From positions 1 through 47,303 of the forward strand of contig CAYSWR010000008.1 of NCBI GenBank assembly GCA_964434855.1: 47,303 nucleotides of DNA, read 5' to 3'. Under the pieces are notes generated by a model, which was not told the DNA's origin, ran no database searches, and worked only from the letters and a program-made list of their open reading frames with translations. Source of the DNA: UBA8516 sp964434855. GTDB taxonomy: Archaea; Thermoproteota; Nitrososphaeria; Nitrososphaerales; Nitrosopumilaceae. Of this stretch, positions 23,440 through 31,650 are shown in pieces (the first letter of the stretch is position 1; each line of letters opens with the position of its first letter). Position numbers and translations under genes: made by a program.

Positions 23440-24294
23440 TCAAGAAGCAATAGCTTTTACTATATCGGTCTTTGTGATTATTCCTACCAATAATGAGTTT
23501 TTTACTACAGGTATGCCACTTATTCCATGTCGAATCATAAGCAATGCTGCAGTAGAGACATCATCTGTAGCTTCAATAACAACAGGATTTGGGGTCATAA
23601 TATCAGCAGCTATGAAATTAAGAAGGTAGCTTAGTTGATTTGCCTTGTATTCATAAGGACTGGGGCTTAATGTAAAATCTTCAACCTCTTTTGGATCTGC
23701 GTATTGTTTTATCCATAAAGGCATTTTTGCAGGAATAAAATCACGATGAGTTATTATTCCTACTGGCATCCTTTTTCTCTCTACTACTACTCTTGAAATT
23801 TTATTGTTGATAAGTACGCTTTCCACAAATAGTAACGAATCAGCAGGTTTGACTGTGATTACTTTCTTTGTCATAATTTTTGATACCAGTAGTGGGGTAG
23901 ATGATTGAGTTAGAAAAATTGAAGCCAGATCAGTTTTAGTTATAATTCCAGCTAACGCGCCATCTTTTTTTAATACTATGATAGAGCTTATTTTATGAGA
24001 TAGCATTAGTTTAGCACAGTCATGGATCGTATCCTTTTCTGTGATTGTAATAAGATCTCTTGACATGAATTCGTTGACTCGTATTGCTTCAAGTGGCTTT
24101 CCAGCAAGATAGTATATTGCACGGACAAGATCCTTTTCCGTAATAATTCCCACAGGTTTGTCGTTTCTGGCTACTATCAATCTGCTAATTCTGTGTCTTA
24201 GCAATATAGATCTGGCTTCTAAAAGCGGGGTATCTGGCGAAACAATTATTGTTCTTTTAATAATCTGATTAAGACTGGAGTTTTTTAGTTGCAT
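23440..24294 (-). CDS. four-CBS-domain protein
   Basis: 284 residues, four CBS repeats with good ends: IITEKDLVRAIY, IITKTDLASIF, IITHRDFIPAK and IITKTDIVKAI. About 30 residues between repeats three and four (LWIKQYADPKEVEDFTLSPS) are an insert, similar in place to the insert in the 12659-13525 paralogue. No other domain is present. It likely senses adenylates. The start ATG at 24294 lies 49.5 bp from the operator centre. Confidence 0.9.
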   Translation of the reverse strand: MQLKNSSLNQIIKRTIIVSPDTPLLEARSILLRHRISRLIVARNDKPVGIITEKDLVRAIYYLAGKPLEAIRVNEFMSRDLITITEKDTIHDCAKLMLSHKISSIIVLKKDGALAGIITKTDLASIFLTQSSTPLLVSKIMTKKVITVKPADSLLFVESVLINNKISRVVVERKRMPVGIITHRDFIPAKMPLWIKQYADPKEVEDFTLSPSPYEYKANQLSYLLNFIAADIMTPNPVVIEATDDVSTAALLMIRHGISGIPVVKNSLLVGIITKTDIVKAIAS

Positions 24295-24335
24295 TTTTTA
24301 TAATCTTTTTTTATTAAATAATAAGCCTTTTTAAA

Positions 24336-24351
24336 ATATTAACAATGAGAA
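24336..24351 (-). promoter_or_regulatory. degenerate palindromic operator of the 24294 CBS gene
   Basis: ATATTA-ACAA-TGAGAA, continuing to TGAGAATCAGA as at 8850. It is centred 49.5 bp before the ATG at 24294 and 66.5 bp before the ATG at 24410. Confidence 0.45.
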
Positions 24352-24409
24352 TCAGACATGGTATTGCTTAACAACCTTTAAGTGGAATTTCTGTTTTTGG
24401 AATTAACAC

Positions 24410-24955
24410 ATGGCAATAAATCTACTTAATGAGCCTGTCATAAAATTTACCAATCCAAAGATGACGGCTGTTGCAAGTAATCTAACCATACATGACGCTG
24501 CAAAAGCAATGGTAGATTCCAAAGTAGACAGCATACTTGTTTTTGAGCATGGCCAAATAATTGGGATCATGACAGAAAAAGACATTCTTCATGACGTAGT
24601 AGCAAAAGGATTAGATCCAAAAAAAACAACTGTTAAAAAAATAACTAAAAGTCCACTAATCACTATACAAAAAGACGCAACCGTAAGAGAGGCCATTGAA
24701 ATAATGAAAAAGCACGACATCCGCAGATTAGTGGTTATGGATAAACGACCCATTGGATTAATCACACAAAAGATGGTTTGTGGAAATGTAAAAGAAGACG
24801 CTTTTACATTGCCAGAATTAGTCTCTGATAAGGTATTTTGCCCTTATTGTTCGTCACAGTTTGAAAACAAAAAAGTGCTCTCAAAGCATATTGATGATAT
24901 ACACATCGGTCGTGGTTTGTTTGAGGGTAATCTAAAAAGAATCACGGTAGAGTAA
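24410..24955 (+). CDS. CBS pair fused to a C2H2 zinc finger
   Basis: 181 residues. CBS1 and CBS2 fill about 10-120 (IIGIMTEKDILHDV and PIGLITQKMV mark their ends). After a short linker comes FCPYCSSQFENKKVLSKHID followed by DIH: C-x2-C-x12-H-x4-H at Cys144, Cys147, His160 and His165, a classical C2H2 finger. Adenylate binding may therefore control DNA, RNA or protein binding by the finger. The TATA-like CTTTAAG at 24376-24382 lies about 30 bp before the ATG. It precedes the ribbon-helix-helix gene on the same strand. Confidence 0.88.
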   Translation: MAINLLNEPVIKFTNPKMTAVASNLTIHDAAKAMVDSKVDSILVFEHGQIIGIMTEKDILHDVVAKGLDPKKTTVKKITKSPLITIQKDATVREAIEIMKKHDIRRLVVMDKRPIGLITQKMVCGNVKEDAFTLPELVSDKVFCPYCSSQFENKKVLSKHIDDIHIGRGLFEGNLKRITVE

Positions 24956-24981
24956 AATATCATATCATCATCAAATCATCA

Positions 24982-25566
24982 TTGAAAAATCCTGTTAATC
25001 GAAAGCAACATGAATCAAAACATGAAAAAACCCGTAGTATAACATATAGACTTCCAGCTAAACTTGTAGAGGATCTTGAGACAGAAGCGACACAAAAAGA
25101 AATTTCTCAAAATGTACTAGTGAAACAAATTTTAGAAAAATACACACAGTGGGACAAATTTGCAAATATAATAGGTATGATTCCAGTTCCAAAAGACGTT
25201 CTGAAAACACTTGGAGAAGAAATGGAAGGTAATGAAATTAACAAAATCATAGATGCCATCCTTCCTTTGATTAAAGATTGGGTCATGTTTATGAAAGGTA
25301 ATTATGATCTAAAACGAGCAATCGAGTCTTTAGAAGATTACATGAGAGCTTCTGGAATGACTTCAGATCACAGAATTGAGGGAAGCATTCATCATTTTAT
25401 AATACAACATAATTTGGGTATACGTTGGTCTCTTTTTACAGAACAATTGTTAAAACGTATTTTTCATCAATTCCTACCTCAAGCTACCATGAATTGTCGT
25501 ACAACTCCAAACACTACAATTGCCAGTATTGCGTTAGGATCAGAGTTTGACGAGCATCACTATTAG
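24982..25566 (+). CDS. ribbon-helix-helix DNA-binding protein
   Basis: 194 residues. After a basic start (NPVNRKQHESKHEKTRS), ITYRLPAKLVEDLETEATQK plus EISQNVLVKQILEKY reads as strand-helix-helix of the Arc/CopG class. A helical domain follows (to about 110), then a C-terminal part (GMTSDHRIEGSIHHFIIQHN) that could be a ligand or dimer domain. The TTG start has a TATA-like AAAATATCAT about 25 bp upstream. It is the only other DNA-binding protein inside the island besides the winged-helix protein, so it is a candidate to bind the TTATCA palindromes. Its own promoter lacks one. Confidence 0.7.
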   Translation: MKNPVNRKQHESKHEKTRSITYRLPAKLVEDLETEATQKEISQNVLVKQILEKYTQWDKFANIIGMIPVPKDVLKTLGEEMEGNEINKIIDAILPLIKDWVMFMKGNYDLKRAIESLEDYMRASGMTSDHRIEGSIHHFIIQHNLGIRWSLFTEQLLKRIFHQFLPQATMNCRTTPNTTIASIALGSEFDEHHY

Positions 25567-25616
25567 TGAATAATTACAATTTTCCATATGGATTATTAGT
25601 TCTGGCATTCATCAGT

Positions 25617-25730
25617 AATTCTCATCAAAGATAATCACCCGGTACTTTAATTAAATCAGTACAACAAAATGATTTGTTGGTCGCTATCGCAAAAGAAGTT
25701 CAAGAAATGTTACGTACGCAGAAATTCATT
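25617..25730 (+). repeat. dispersed 114-bp duplication, copy B
   Basis: The partner of 1583-1696 in opposite orientation. This copy is in front of and inside the intact PPOX-family gene. Confidence 0.85.
25619..25634 (+). promoter_or_regulatory. palindromic operator of the PPOX-family gene
   Basis: TTCTCA-TCAA-AGATAA, followed by TCA. It is centred 47.5 bp before the TTG at 25674, with the TATA-like TTTAATTAAAT between. Confidence 0.55.
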
Positions 25731-26153
25731 GTTATAGGCTCAGTAGATCTAAATGGTGTTGCCAATATTTCTCCAAGGACTGCCTTTTACTTTTCAGACG
25801 ACTCTTTATTTTGGCTTGATTTTTTCAAACACAAATCACATATTAATTTCAAATCTTTACCGTGGGTGAGTATAGCGGTTTTTGATAAAATGAAATTAAA
25901 GGGATTTCAGATGAAAGGCAAAGTTTCTTTTATTGAAGATCAAAAAGAAAAAGCAAAACTTATTGACATAATAACACGTTCAGTGACTGGAAAGACATCA
26001 GCCAAAGTTTTTGAGAGGCTAAATCAAGACAAACCACCTGATGTCATAGTGTTCAAACCAAAAGCAATTTACTCATTAGACCCAGAAGAGTATTCTGGCA
26101 GAGCAATTGTTTTAGACACAGATGGCGAGACTGTTTCGCTACTGGGAATCTAG
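25674..26153 (+). CDS. PPOX-family flavin or F420-binding protein
   Basis: 159 residues of the pyridoxamine-phosphate-oxidase-like split barrel. The strand IVIGSVDLNGVANISPRTAF, then SLFWLDFFKHKSH and VSIAVFDKMKLKGFQMKG, match small FMN- or F420-binding members. Substrate unknown. The TTG start fits the TATA box at 25645-25656 (leaderless). Its 3' end overlaps the gatB gene on the other strand by 15 bp. Its promoter and first codons are duplicated in decayed form upstream of nirK. Confidence 0.8.
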   Translation: MLVAIAKEVQEMLRTQKFIVIGSVDLNGVANISPRTAFYFSDDSLFWLDFFKHKSHINFKSLPWVSIAVFDKMKLKGFQMKGKVSFIEDQKEKAKLIDIITRSVTGKTSAKVFERLNQDKPPDVIVFKPKAIYSLDPEEYSGRAIVLDTDGETVSLLGI

Positions 26154-27548
26154 TTTTTTCTTGATAATATCTAGTGTAAGTACTGGATTTGCTTTGCCTT
26201 TTGTTTTTTGCATTACCTTCCCTACAAGATAGTTTATTGTATCAGAGTTACTTTTTGCCTCAGATACTGCTTTTTGTTCCTCACTAAAAACATCATCAAT
26301 TACCTTGGAAAGTGCTGATTCGTCATCAACACGTCCTAGATCAAGACTGGAAATGATTTCCGATAGAGGTTTCCCAGTTTTCACAATTTCTTGCAAAGCA
26401 ATTTTACCAGAGTTTCTTGTTATGATGTCATTCATTATTGAATCGGCCAAATCAGAAAGGTGTTTTGGCGTGAGTTTTAGCTGTTCTCTTTGCTCTTTAG
26501 TATCGGCAAACCCTTTCAGATCTGTTGTTATAATATTAGCGATTTCTTTTGCGTTCTTTTCGTTGTAAGCTTGCTCAAATAAATCAGAATAGAACTTGTC
26601 AGAGGACAATATTTCTGCCACCTGTAATGGGATGCCGTATTTTTTGATGTATCTTTCTTTTTTTGAACTGATACTTTCTGGCATGTTCTTTTTTAATCGG
26701 TCAATAACTGAAGATTCTATCAGTACCCAAGGGATGTCTGCTTCAAGAAAATAACGATAGTCTTGTTCTTCCTCTTTTGATCTTGCAGACACTGTAATTT
26801 TTCGTGCTTCATCCCAGTGACGTGTTTCTGCAGGAATAGGAATTCCACGTTCAGCAAGACTTTGTTGTCTTGTGATTTCAAAGTGTAATGCTTTTTCAAT
26901 ATCTCTAAACGATCCTACATTTTTAATTTCAACTCTGTTTCCTTTATCGATAGAGATGTTTCCATCAACTCTCAATGCTCCCTCAAGTGAAGGATCTGAT
27001 ACACCGAGGTTTTCAACAAGGTCTGCTAGTACATTTAGAAACAACCTTACTTGTTTTGGTGTTTCAAAATCAGGTTCTGTGACTATTTCAACAAGCGGTG
27101 TACCAGCTCTGTTATAATCAACTAGTGTAAGCTGAGTTTTTTCAGAAGTGCCTTCATAGATTAGTCTTCCAGGATCTTCTTCTAGCTGAATTCTTCTAAT
27201 TCTGATTTCTTTATCTTCTATGGGCACTTTGCCATCATGTCCAATGCTTGTTGGACCAAATGCATTGTATTGTGTTATCTGAAAATTTTTTGGCAAGTCA
27301 GGATAAAAGTAATTTTTTCTAAAGAATGCAATTTTTTGCGGAGTTTTGCATCCTAATGCCATTGCTATCATTGCTGCTTTTTCTACAGCTTTTTTGTTAA
27401 GCAAAGGCAAGGAACCTGGCAGTCCAATACAAATAGGACATATGTTTCTGTTAGTTTCAAAGCTTCGATAATCTGCCTTGCATGAACAAAATAGCTTGCT
27501 CTCAAGCTTTGTTAACTGACAGTGAATTTCAAGTCCTATCTTTGTCAA
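26139..27548 (-). CDS. gatB: Asp-tRNA(Asn)/Glu-tRNA(Gln) amidotransferase subunit B
   Basis: 469 residues, full length. It opens KIGLEIHCQLTKLESKLFCS with the zinc ligands of the cradle domain (CSCKADYRSFETNRNICPIC). PDLPKNFQITQYNAFGP and LEEDPGRLIYEG are typical. The C-terminal helical and YqeY domains (to TLDIIKKKLDSQ) bind tRNA. It phosphorylates the misacylated tRNA for amidation. It overlaps gatA by 4 bp and is the last gene of aspS-gatC-gatA-gatB. Confidence 0.97.
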   Translation of the reverse strand: MTKIGLEIHCQLTKLESKLFCSCKADYRSFETNRNICPICIGLPGSLPLLNKKAVEKAAMIAMALGCKTPQKIAFFRKNYFYPDLPKNFQITQYNAFGPTSIGHDGKVPIEDKEIRIRRIQLEEDPGRLIYEGTSEKTQLTLVDYNRAGTPLVEIVTEPDFETPKQVRLFLNVLADLVENLGVSDPSLEGALRVDGNISIDKGNRVEIKNVGSFRDIEKALHFEITRQQSLAERGIPIPAETRHWDEARKITVSARSKEEEQDYRYFLEADIPWVLIESSVIDRLKKNMPESISSKKERYIKKYGIPLQVAEILSSDKFYSDLFEQAYNEKNAKEIANIITTDLKGFADTKEQREQLKLTPKHLSDLADSIMNDIITRNSGKIALQEIVKTGKPLSEIISSLDLGRVDDESALSKVIDDVFSEEQKAVSEAKSNSDTINYLVGKVMQKTKGKANPVLTLDIIKKKLDSQ

Positions 27549-28990
27549 ATCGGCACTCCTGGAAGGTTTGTTGTTTTTTCCAATGCATGGGCAGCCTGTA
27601 ACAATGTTTTTTCTTGCATCGAATTAGCAAACAACTGCATTCCTATAGGAAGACCTTGTGCAATCTCATATGGAATTGATATTGCAGGAATCCCTGAGAG
27701 ATTTGCCACTATAGTGTTGATGTCAAGGAGGTAAAGCGATAAAGGATCATCAATTTTTTCACCTATCTTAAATGGCAAGACTGGTACAGTTGGTGCAAAT
27801 AGAAGATCAAACTTTTTGAATGCCTGCTCAATTTCAGATTTTATCTTGCTCCTTACTTTTAGTGCTTTGAGAAAATATTTTCCTACATATCCAGCTGACG
27901 GTACAAAAGCTCCAAGAATCATCCTTCTTGTAACTTCAGGTCCAAAGTTTTTTCGTGCCTTTGATATGTATGCATTAAACTCGTATCCTTCTACATCAAA
28001 GTCAAATCCATATCTGATGTTGTCATATCTTGCAAGGTTACTTCCTGCTTCAGTTGCAGCTATTGTATAGTATGTAGCAACAGAATACTTTACAGAATCA
28101 AGTGATATTTCACTGCATTTTGCTCCAAGACTTTGGAGTTTTGATATTGCTTTACTTGTAGCAGATGCTACCTGCTTATCTACTCCTTCTCCAATCATTT
28201 CTGAAATTATGCCAATTCGTTTTCCATCTATTCCTGCATCAAGATCTTTTGTGTAATCCGTCTTTCCTTTATCGATTGTAGTATTATCATGTGTATCAAT
28301 TCCCGAAACTATATTCAAAATAAATGCGGTATCTTCAACAGTTCGTGCTATAGGACCTACTTGTTCTATGCTGTTTGCATACGAAATGAGGCCGTACCTG
28401 CTTACTAACCCATACGTTGGCTTCAATCCTACTACTGAACAAAAACTAGCAGGGTTTCTCACAGAACCTCCTGTATCAGAACCAAGCGATGCAATACATT
28501 CTAACGCGCTGACTGAGACAGCACTTCCACCTGATGAACCACCTGGTACATAATCAGTATTCCATGGATTTCTGCTAGGTCCAAAATAACTGAATTCAGT
28601 AGATATTCCCATAGCAAATTCGTCAAGGTTTGTTTTTCCTGTGATTATCACATCTTGTGACTTCAGATTAGACACAACTGTGGCATCATATGGTGCTACA
28701 AAGTTTTCAAGCATTTTAGATGCGCATGTTGTTTTCATTCCTTTTGTGCATATGTTATCTTTGATTGAGATTGGCATTCCAAGACATGAACCAACTTTTT
28801 CTTTTGCTTTTAGTTTCTTGTCAATCTGTTTAGCCTGCGATATTGCGTCATCGTTTAATGAAATGTATGCATGAATACTGCCTTCTACTTTTTTTATTCG
28901 CTCCATAGTTTTTGCAATAAATTCTTCAACGGTAAGACTTCCATTTTTTACCTGTTCAAGATATTGAGTTGCAGTTATTCCAAGGTTCAT
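27545..28990 (-). CDS. gatA: Asp-tRNA(Asn)/Glu-tRNA(Gln) amidotransferase subunit A
   Basis: 481 residues of the amidase signature family. The Lys-cisSer-Ser triad is visible: Lys in MPISIKDNICTKG, Ser in GGSSGGSA and Ser in GSDTGGSVRNPASF. It releases ammonia from glutamine or asparagine and passes it to GatB. It sits 1 bp after gatC and overlaps gatB by 4 bp, so the three subunits are made together. Confidence 0.97.
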   Translation of the reverse strand: MNLGITATQYLEQVKNGSLTVEEFIAKTMERIKKVEGSIHAYISLNDDAISQAKQIDKKLKAKEKVGSCLGMPISIKDNICTKGMKTTCASKMLENFVAPYDATVVSNLKSQDVIITGKTNLDEFAMGISTEFSYFGPSRNPWNTDYVPGGSSGGSAVSVSALECIASLGSDTGGSVRNPASFCSVVGLKPTYGLVSRYGLISYANSIEQVGPIARTVEDTAFILNIVSGIDTHDNTTIDKGKTDYTKDLDAGIDGKRIGIISEMIGEGVDKQVASATSKAISKLQSLGAKCSEISLDSVKYSVATYYTIAATEAGSNLARYDNIRYGFDFDVEGYEFNAYISKARKNFGPEVTRRMILGAFVPSAGYVGKYFLKALKVRSKIKSEIEQAFKKFDLLFAPTVPVLPFKIGEKIDDPLSLYLLDINTIVANLSGIPAISIPYEIAQGLPIGMQLFANSMQEKTLLQAAHALEKTTNLPGVPI

Positions 28991-28991
28991 T

Positions 28992-29258
28992 TTATATCAT
29001 CTTTGGAGCTTTAACAAAAGTTTCTTTGTAGTTTTTTAATTGCGTTATTAGTTTTTCATTAAATGGCACATACTTGTCATCTCTTAGTTTGTCAAGAGAC
29101 ATTTCTTGTATTACGAGGGATTCAGATTCTGGACTAGCTTTATCTAGAATATCAAAATAATTGAGAATTTTTTCTACTTGTTCAATGTATTTTTCATGAT
29201 CTTCCAGATCAATCTTTATGAGGTTTGCAGCGTGTACAATTTCTTCTCTTTTTACCAT
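28992..29258 (-). CDS. gatC: Asp-tRNA(Asn)/Glu-tRNA(Gln) amidotransferase subunit C
   Basis: 88 residues, normal for GatC, which wraps around GatA and stabilises the complex. VKREEIVHAANLIKIDLEDH and EKILNYFDILDKASPESESL are typical. It starts 8 bp after aspS. Confidence 0.93.
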   Translation of the reverse strand: MVKREEIVHAANLIKIDLEDHEKYIEQVEKILNYFDILDKASPESESLVIQEMSLDKLRDDKYVPFNEKLITQLKNYKETFVKAPKMI

Positions 29259-29266
29259 TTTCTCTC

Positions 29267-30577
29267 CTACGGAGTCAGCCTATCTACGTCTCTTGGATAA
29301 AATGTTACATCTCTGATGTTTTCTGTACCTGTGAGAGCCATCATTAGTCTTTCAAGACCCATTCCACACCCTGCATGAGGCGGAACGCCATAATCAAACA
29401 CTTTAAGATGATAATCGAACGCTTCAATCTTAAAGCCCTTGTTTTTCATTCTTTCCTCAAGTTCGTTTCTTTTTTCAATTCTTGTACTGCCAGATGACAG
29501 CTCCAAATCTCCAAACATAAGATCAAATGATTCAGATATTTTTTGATCACCTGCTTTTGCTTTTACATAAAATGGTTTTGGACTCAATGGCCAGTCTTTT
29601 ATGAAATAAAATCCAGTCAAGTTAATTTTTTTTAGATTTGATGGATAGAGATCATCACCCCACTCTGTTTTTGCTCCAGCTTTTTGCATCTTATCAACTA
29701 ATTCAGAATATGTATACTGCGGGATTGATTCCGGAATTTCGGGAACATTTAGTTCCAAACCAGAATTTGATTTTGAATGAAATTCTTTTACTGTCTTGAC
29801 CGATCTTTTGATAATGTTTTCAATGTGTTTCATGATGTCGTTATAATCTGCGAACGCCTCTTCCAAGTCTATCGATATTGCTTCAGACAAATGTCTGTTT
29901 GTTCTAGAGGGTTCTGCTCTAAAGATTGGCCCAATTTCAAATACTTTTTCGAAACTCATGGTAAGCTGTTCTTTGTAAAGCTGAGGACTCTGCGCAAGAA
30001 ATGCTTCTTTGTTATAGTAAAATATAGGAAATAATGCAGCCCCACCTTCTGTTGCAGTAGCAATCATTTTTGGAGTATTTACCTCAACAAACTCTTTCTC
30101 ATATAGATAGTCTCGAATCGATTTTAGAACTAGACTGCGTATTTTGAATACATGTTGCAAAACACTTCGTCGTAAATCAACTGCCCTTATCTCAAGTCTA
30201 GTGTCAATGTTTGGAACTACTTTTGTTTGGGATGTAAATGGGGCAATTTTTTCTACCTGTGAAAAGATTCGCATTTCTTTTGGCACGATCTCTACTCCAT
30301 GCGGTGCTTTTGGAGATGGCTTGATTACTCCCTTTATTCCAACGCTGGATTGTTCTTTTAATTTCACCATTGCTTGTTTTATTTCATCAGGACATGAACC
30401 TGCTTTTGCCGTAATCTGGATTTCTCCTTCTTTATCATTTAGCATCATAAACACTAGGTTTCCATGATCTCTAACACTTGAAACCCATCCCATCACAGTT
30501 ACTTCTCTTCCATCCATTGAAGAATTAATCTGGTTTGAGTAAATGCTTCTACGCCAAGTGCCAAGTTCTGTATCCAT
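29267..30577 (-). CDS. aspS: aspartyl-tRNA synthetase, archaeal type
   Basis: 436 residues. An N-terminal OB-fold anticodon domain (VTVMGWVSSVRDHGNLVFMM) precedes the class II core: motif 2 FRAEPSRTNRHLSEA and motif 3 GCGMGLERLMMALTG. The linkage to gatCAB suggests a non-discriminating enzyme that also charges tRNA(Asn) with Asp for later amidation; Ser after GWV, where I recall discriminating archaeal enzymes having Trp, fits. TTTGATAAAAGG is centred about 26 bp before the ATG. Confidence 0.95.
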   Translation of the reverse strand: MDTELGTWRRSIYSNQINSSMDGREVTVMGWVSSVRDHGNLVFMMLNDKEGEIQITAKAGSCPDEIKQAMVKLKEQSSVGIKGVIKPSPKAPHGVEIVPKEMRIFSQVEKIAPFTSQTKVVPNIDTRLEIRAVDLRRSVLQHVFKIRSLVLKSIRDYLYEKEFVEVNTPKMIATATEGGAALFPIFYYNKEAFLAQSPQLYKEQLTMSFEKVFEIGPIFRAEPSRTNRHLSEAISIDLEEAFADYNDIMKHIENIIKRSVKTVKEFHSKSNSGLELNVPEIPESIPQYTYSELVDKMQKAGAKTEWGDDLYPSNLKKINLTGFYFIKDWPLSPKPFYVKAKAGDQKISESFDLMFGDLELSSGSTRIEKRNELEERMKNKGFKIEAFDYHLKVFDYGVPPHAGCGMGLERLMMALTGTENIRDVTFYPRDVDRLTP

Positions 30578-30702
30578 AATCTAACCTTTTATCAAATCTG
30601 GTCTAGTTAGTGTTAATTTATGTTGCGGACTGATTTACTTTCTTTTAATTTCAAATAAAGTGATTCAAATTCCTACAACAATGACGCTAATCTTTGGATT
30701 TA

Positions 30703-30852
30703 CTAAAGCAAAGCGGGCATTCCAATCTGAATTAAAACTTTCTTGCATGTTTCGCAGACGCGTTCTTCTTTCCTCATAAGGAGGTTTTTGTTGCATTTTG
30801 TACATTGTTTTGCTATCAAGAAGTCTTCTTGATTGCGTGATCTTGAATTCAT
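30703..30852 (-). CDS. 49-residue zinc-ribbon protein
   Basis: MNSRSRNQEDFLIAKQ precedes CTKCNKNLLMRKEERVCETC, two C-x2-C pairs 13 residues apart, and a short hydrophobic tail. This is a compact zinc ribbon or finger. It starts 8 bp after the stop of another zinc-ribbon gene and is probably co-transcribed with it. It is short enough to be missed by annotation. Function unknown. Confidence 0.65.
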   Translation of the reverse strand: MNSRSRNQEDFLIAKQCTKCNKNLLMRKEERVCETCKKVLIQIGMPALL

Positions 30853-30860
30853 CTATGGAT

Positions 30861-31067
30861 CTAGACTGTGCTATCCAACGGTGGCGTTAAACTTTGTGGA
30901 TTTTTGTTGTATTTGTTTACTATGTATAGGACTTTATCATCGCCTTCTGGTAAGGGGTTAGCACAACGTCCACATTTTGGAAGTGTAACTACTGCATCAT
31001 AATCAAGTTCACCTATGAACTTGTCACACTTGCAGCAACGAATTGATTTCATGTCATAGTCGTTCAA
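30861..31067 (-). CDS. 68-residue zinc-ribbon protein
   Basis: Cys pairs CCKC and CGRC about 20 residues apart frame GELDYDAVVTLPK, a rubredoxin- or ribbon-like knuckle. The C-terminal half is polar and ends PPLDSTV. The ATG overlaps the stop of the DUF6659 gene by 4 bp (ATGA type), so translation is coupled. Role unknown. Confidence 0.7.
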   Translation of the reverse strand: MNDYDMKSIRCCKCDKFIGELDYDAVVTLPKCGRCANPLPEGDDKVLYIVNKYNKNPQSLTPPLDSTV

Positions 31068-31486
31068 GTCTGACCACTTTGTACAGACAATTCTTTGTTA
31101 CGATTCTCAAAATTTCTTATTTCTAGCTTAATTTTGTTAATCGCTACAGTAGGGTTCATGTGTTTTTTCATTATAGCTAATACGGTATGAGAAACAATTG
31201 GTATTGAAACAAAAATTGAATTTTCTCTTTCTGTTATAGTATGACTAACAGGTCCAAACTCGTCATCATAATCTCTTTGCATAGAGCTTTGCAGCCTGAA
31301 CTGCATCAAAAACATCTCTTTTCTGTCCTCTGTCAGATTGATTTCGTTTTTGCACATGGAGCTTTCCATCCTTCCCTCTTTGTTAATTAATCCGATAAAC
31401 TCAACTCCATCACCTAATATTGATTTGTCATGAAAAAAATCATTTTCATTTTTTATAATAGATTCTAACATAGTTTCTGGTAGCAT
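31064..31486 (-). CDS. DUF6659-like protein
   Basis: 140 residues. VEFIGLINKEGRMESSMCKN opens a profilin- or roadblock-like small fold, followed by EDRKEMFLMQFRLQSSMQRD and a strand SIFVSIPIVSHTVLAIMKK. The same architecture appears at 36884-37249 (FVGVYTHKGEMACSRMREN, EKVIRFTIPFEKDLLLIS). The family is widespread in Thaumarchaeota with no known function; naming it DUF6659 is from memory. First gene of a three-gene unit with two zinc ribbons. Confidence 0.65.
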   Translation of the reverse strand: MLPETMLESIIKNENDFFHDKSILGDGVEFIGLINKEGRMESSMCKNEINLTEDRKEMFLMQFRLQSSMQRDYDDEFGPVSHTITERENSIFVSIPIVSHTVLAIMKKHMNPTVAINKIKLEIRNFENRNKELSVQSGQT

Positions 31487-31650
31487 CTGCTATCTATAAC
31501 AGTATGGAAAGAGTATCATTTGGAACATAAGGGCTGCAGATTGGTATTATTAGTATTCATCTCTTATTTCTTAATTAATTACTGTTTCAGCTAATTGAGG
31601 CAGACTTCACACTAAAATCAAACAAGAATTAATTAGCTAATCTTGTGTAA

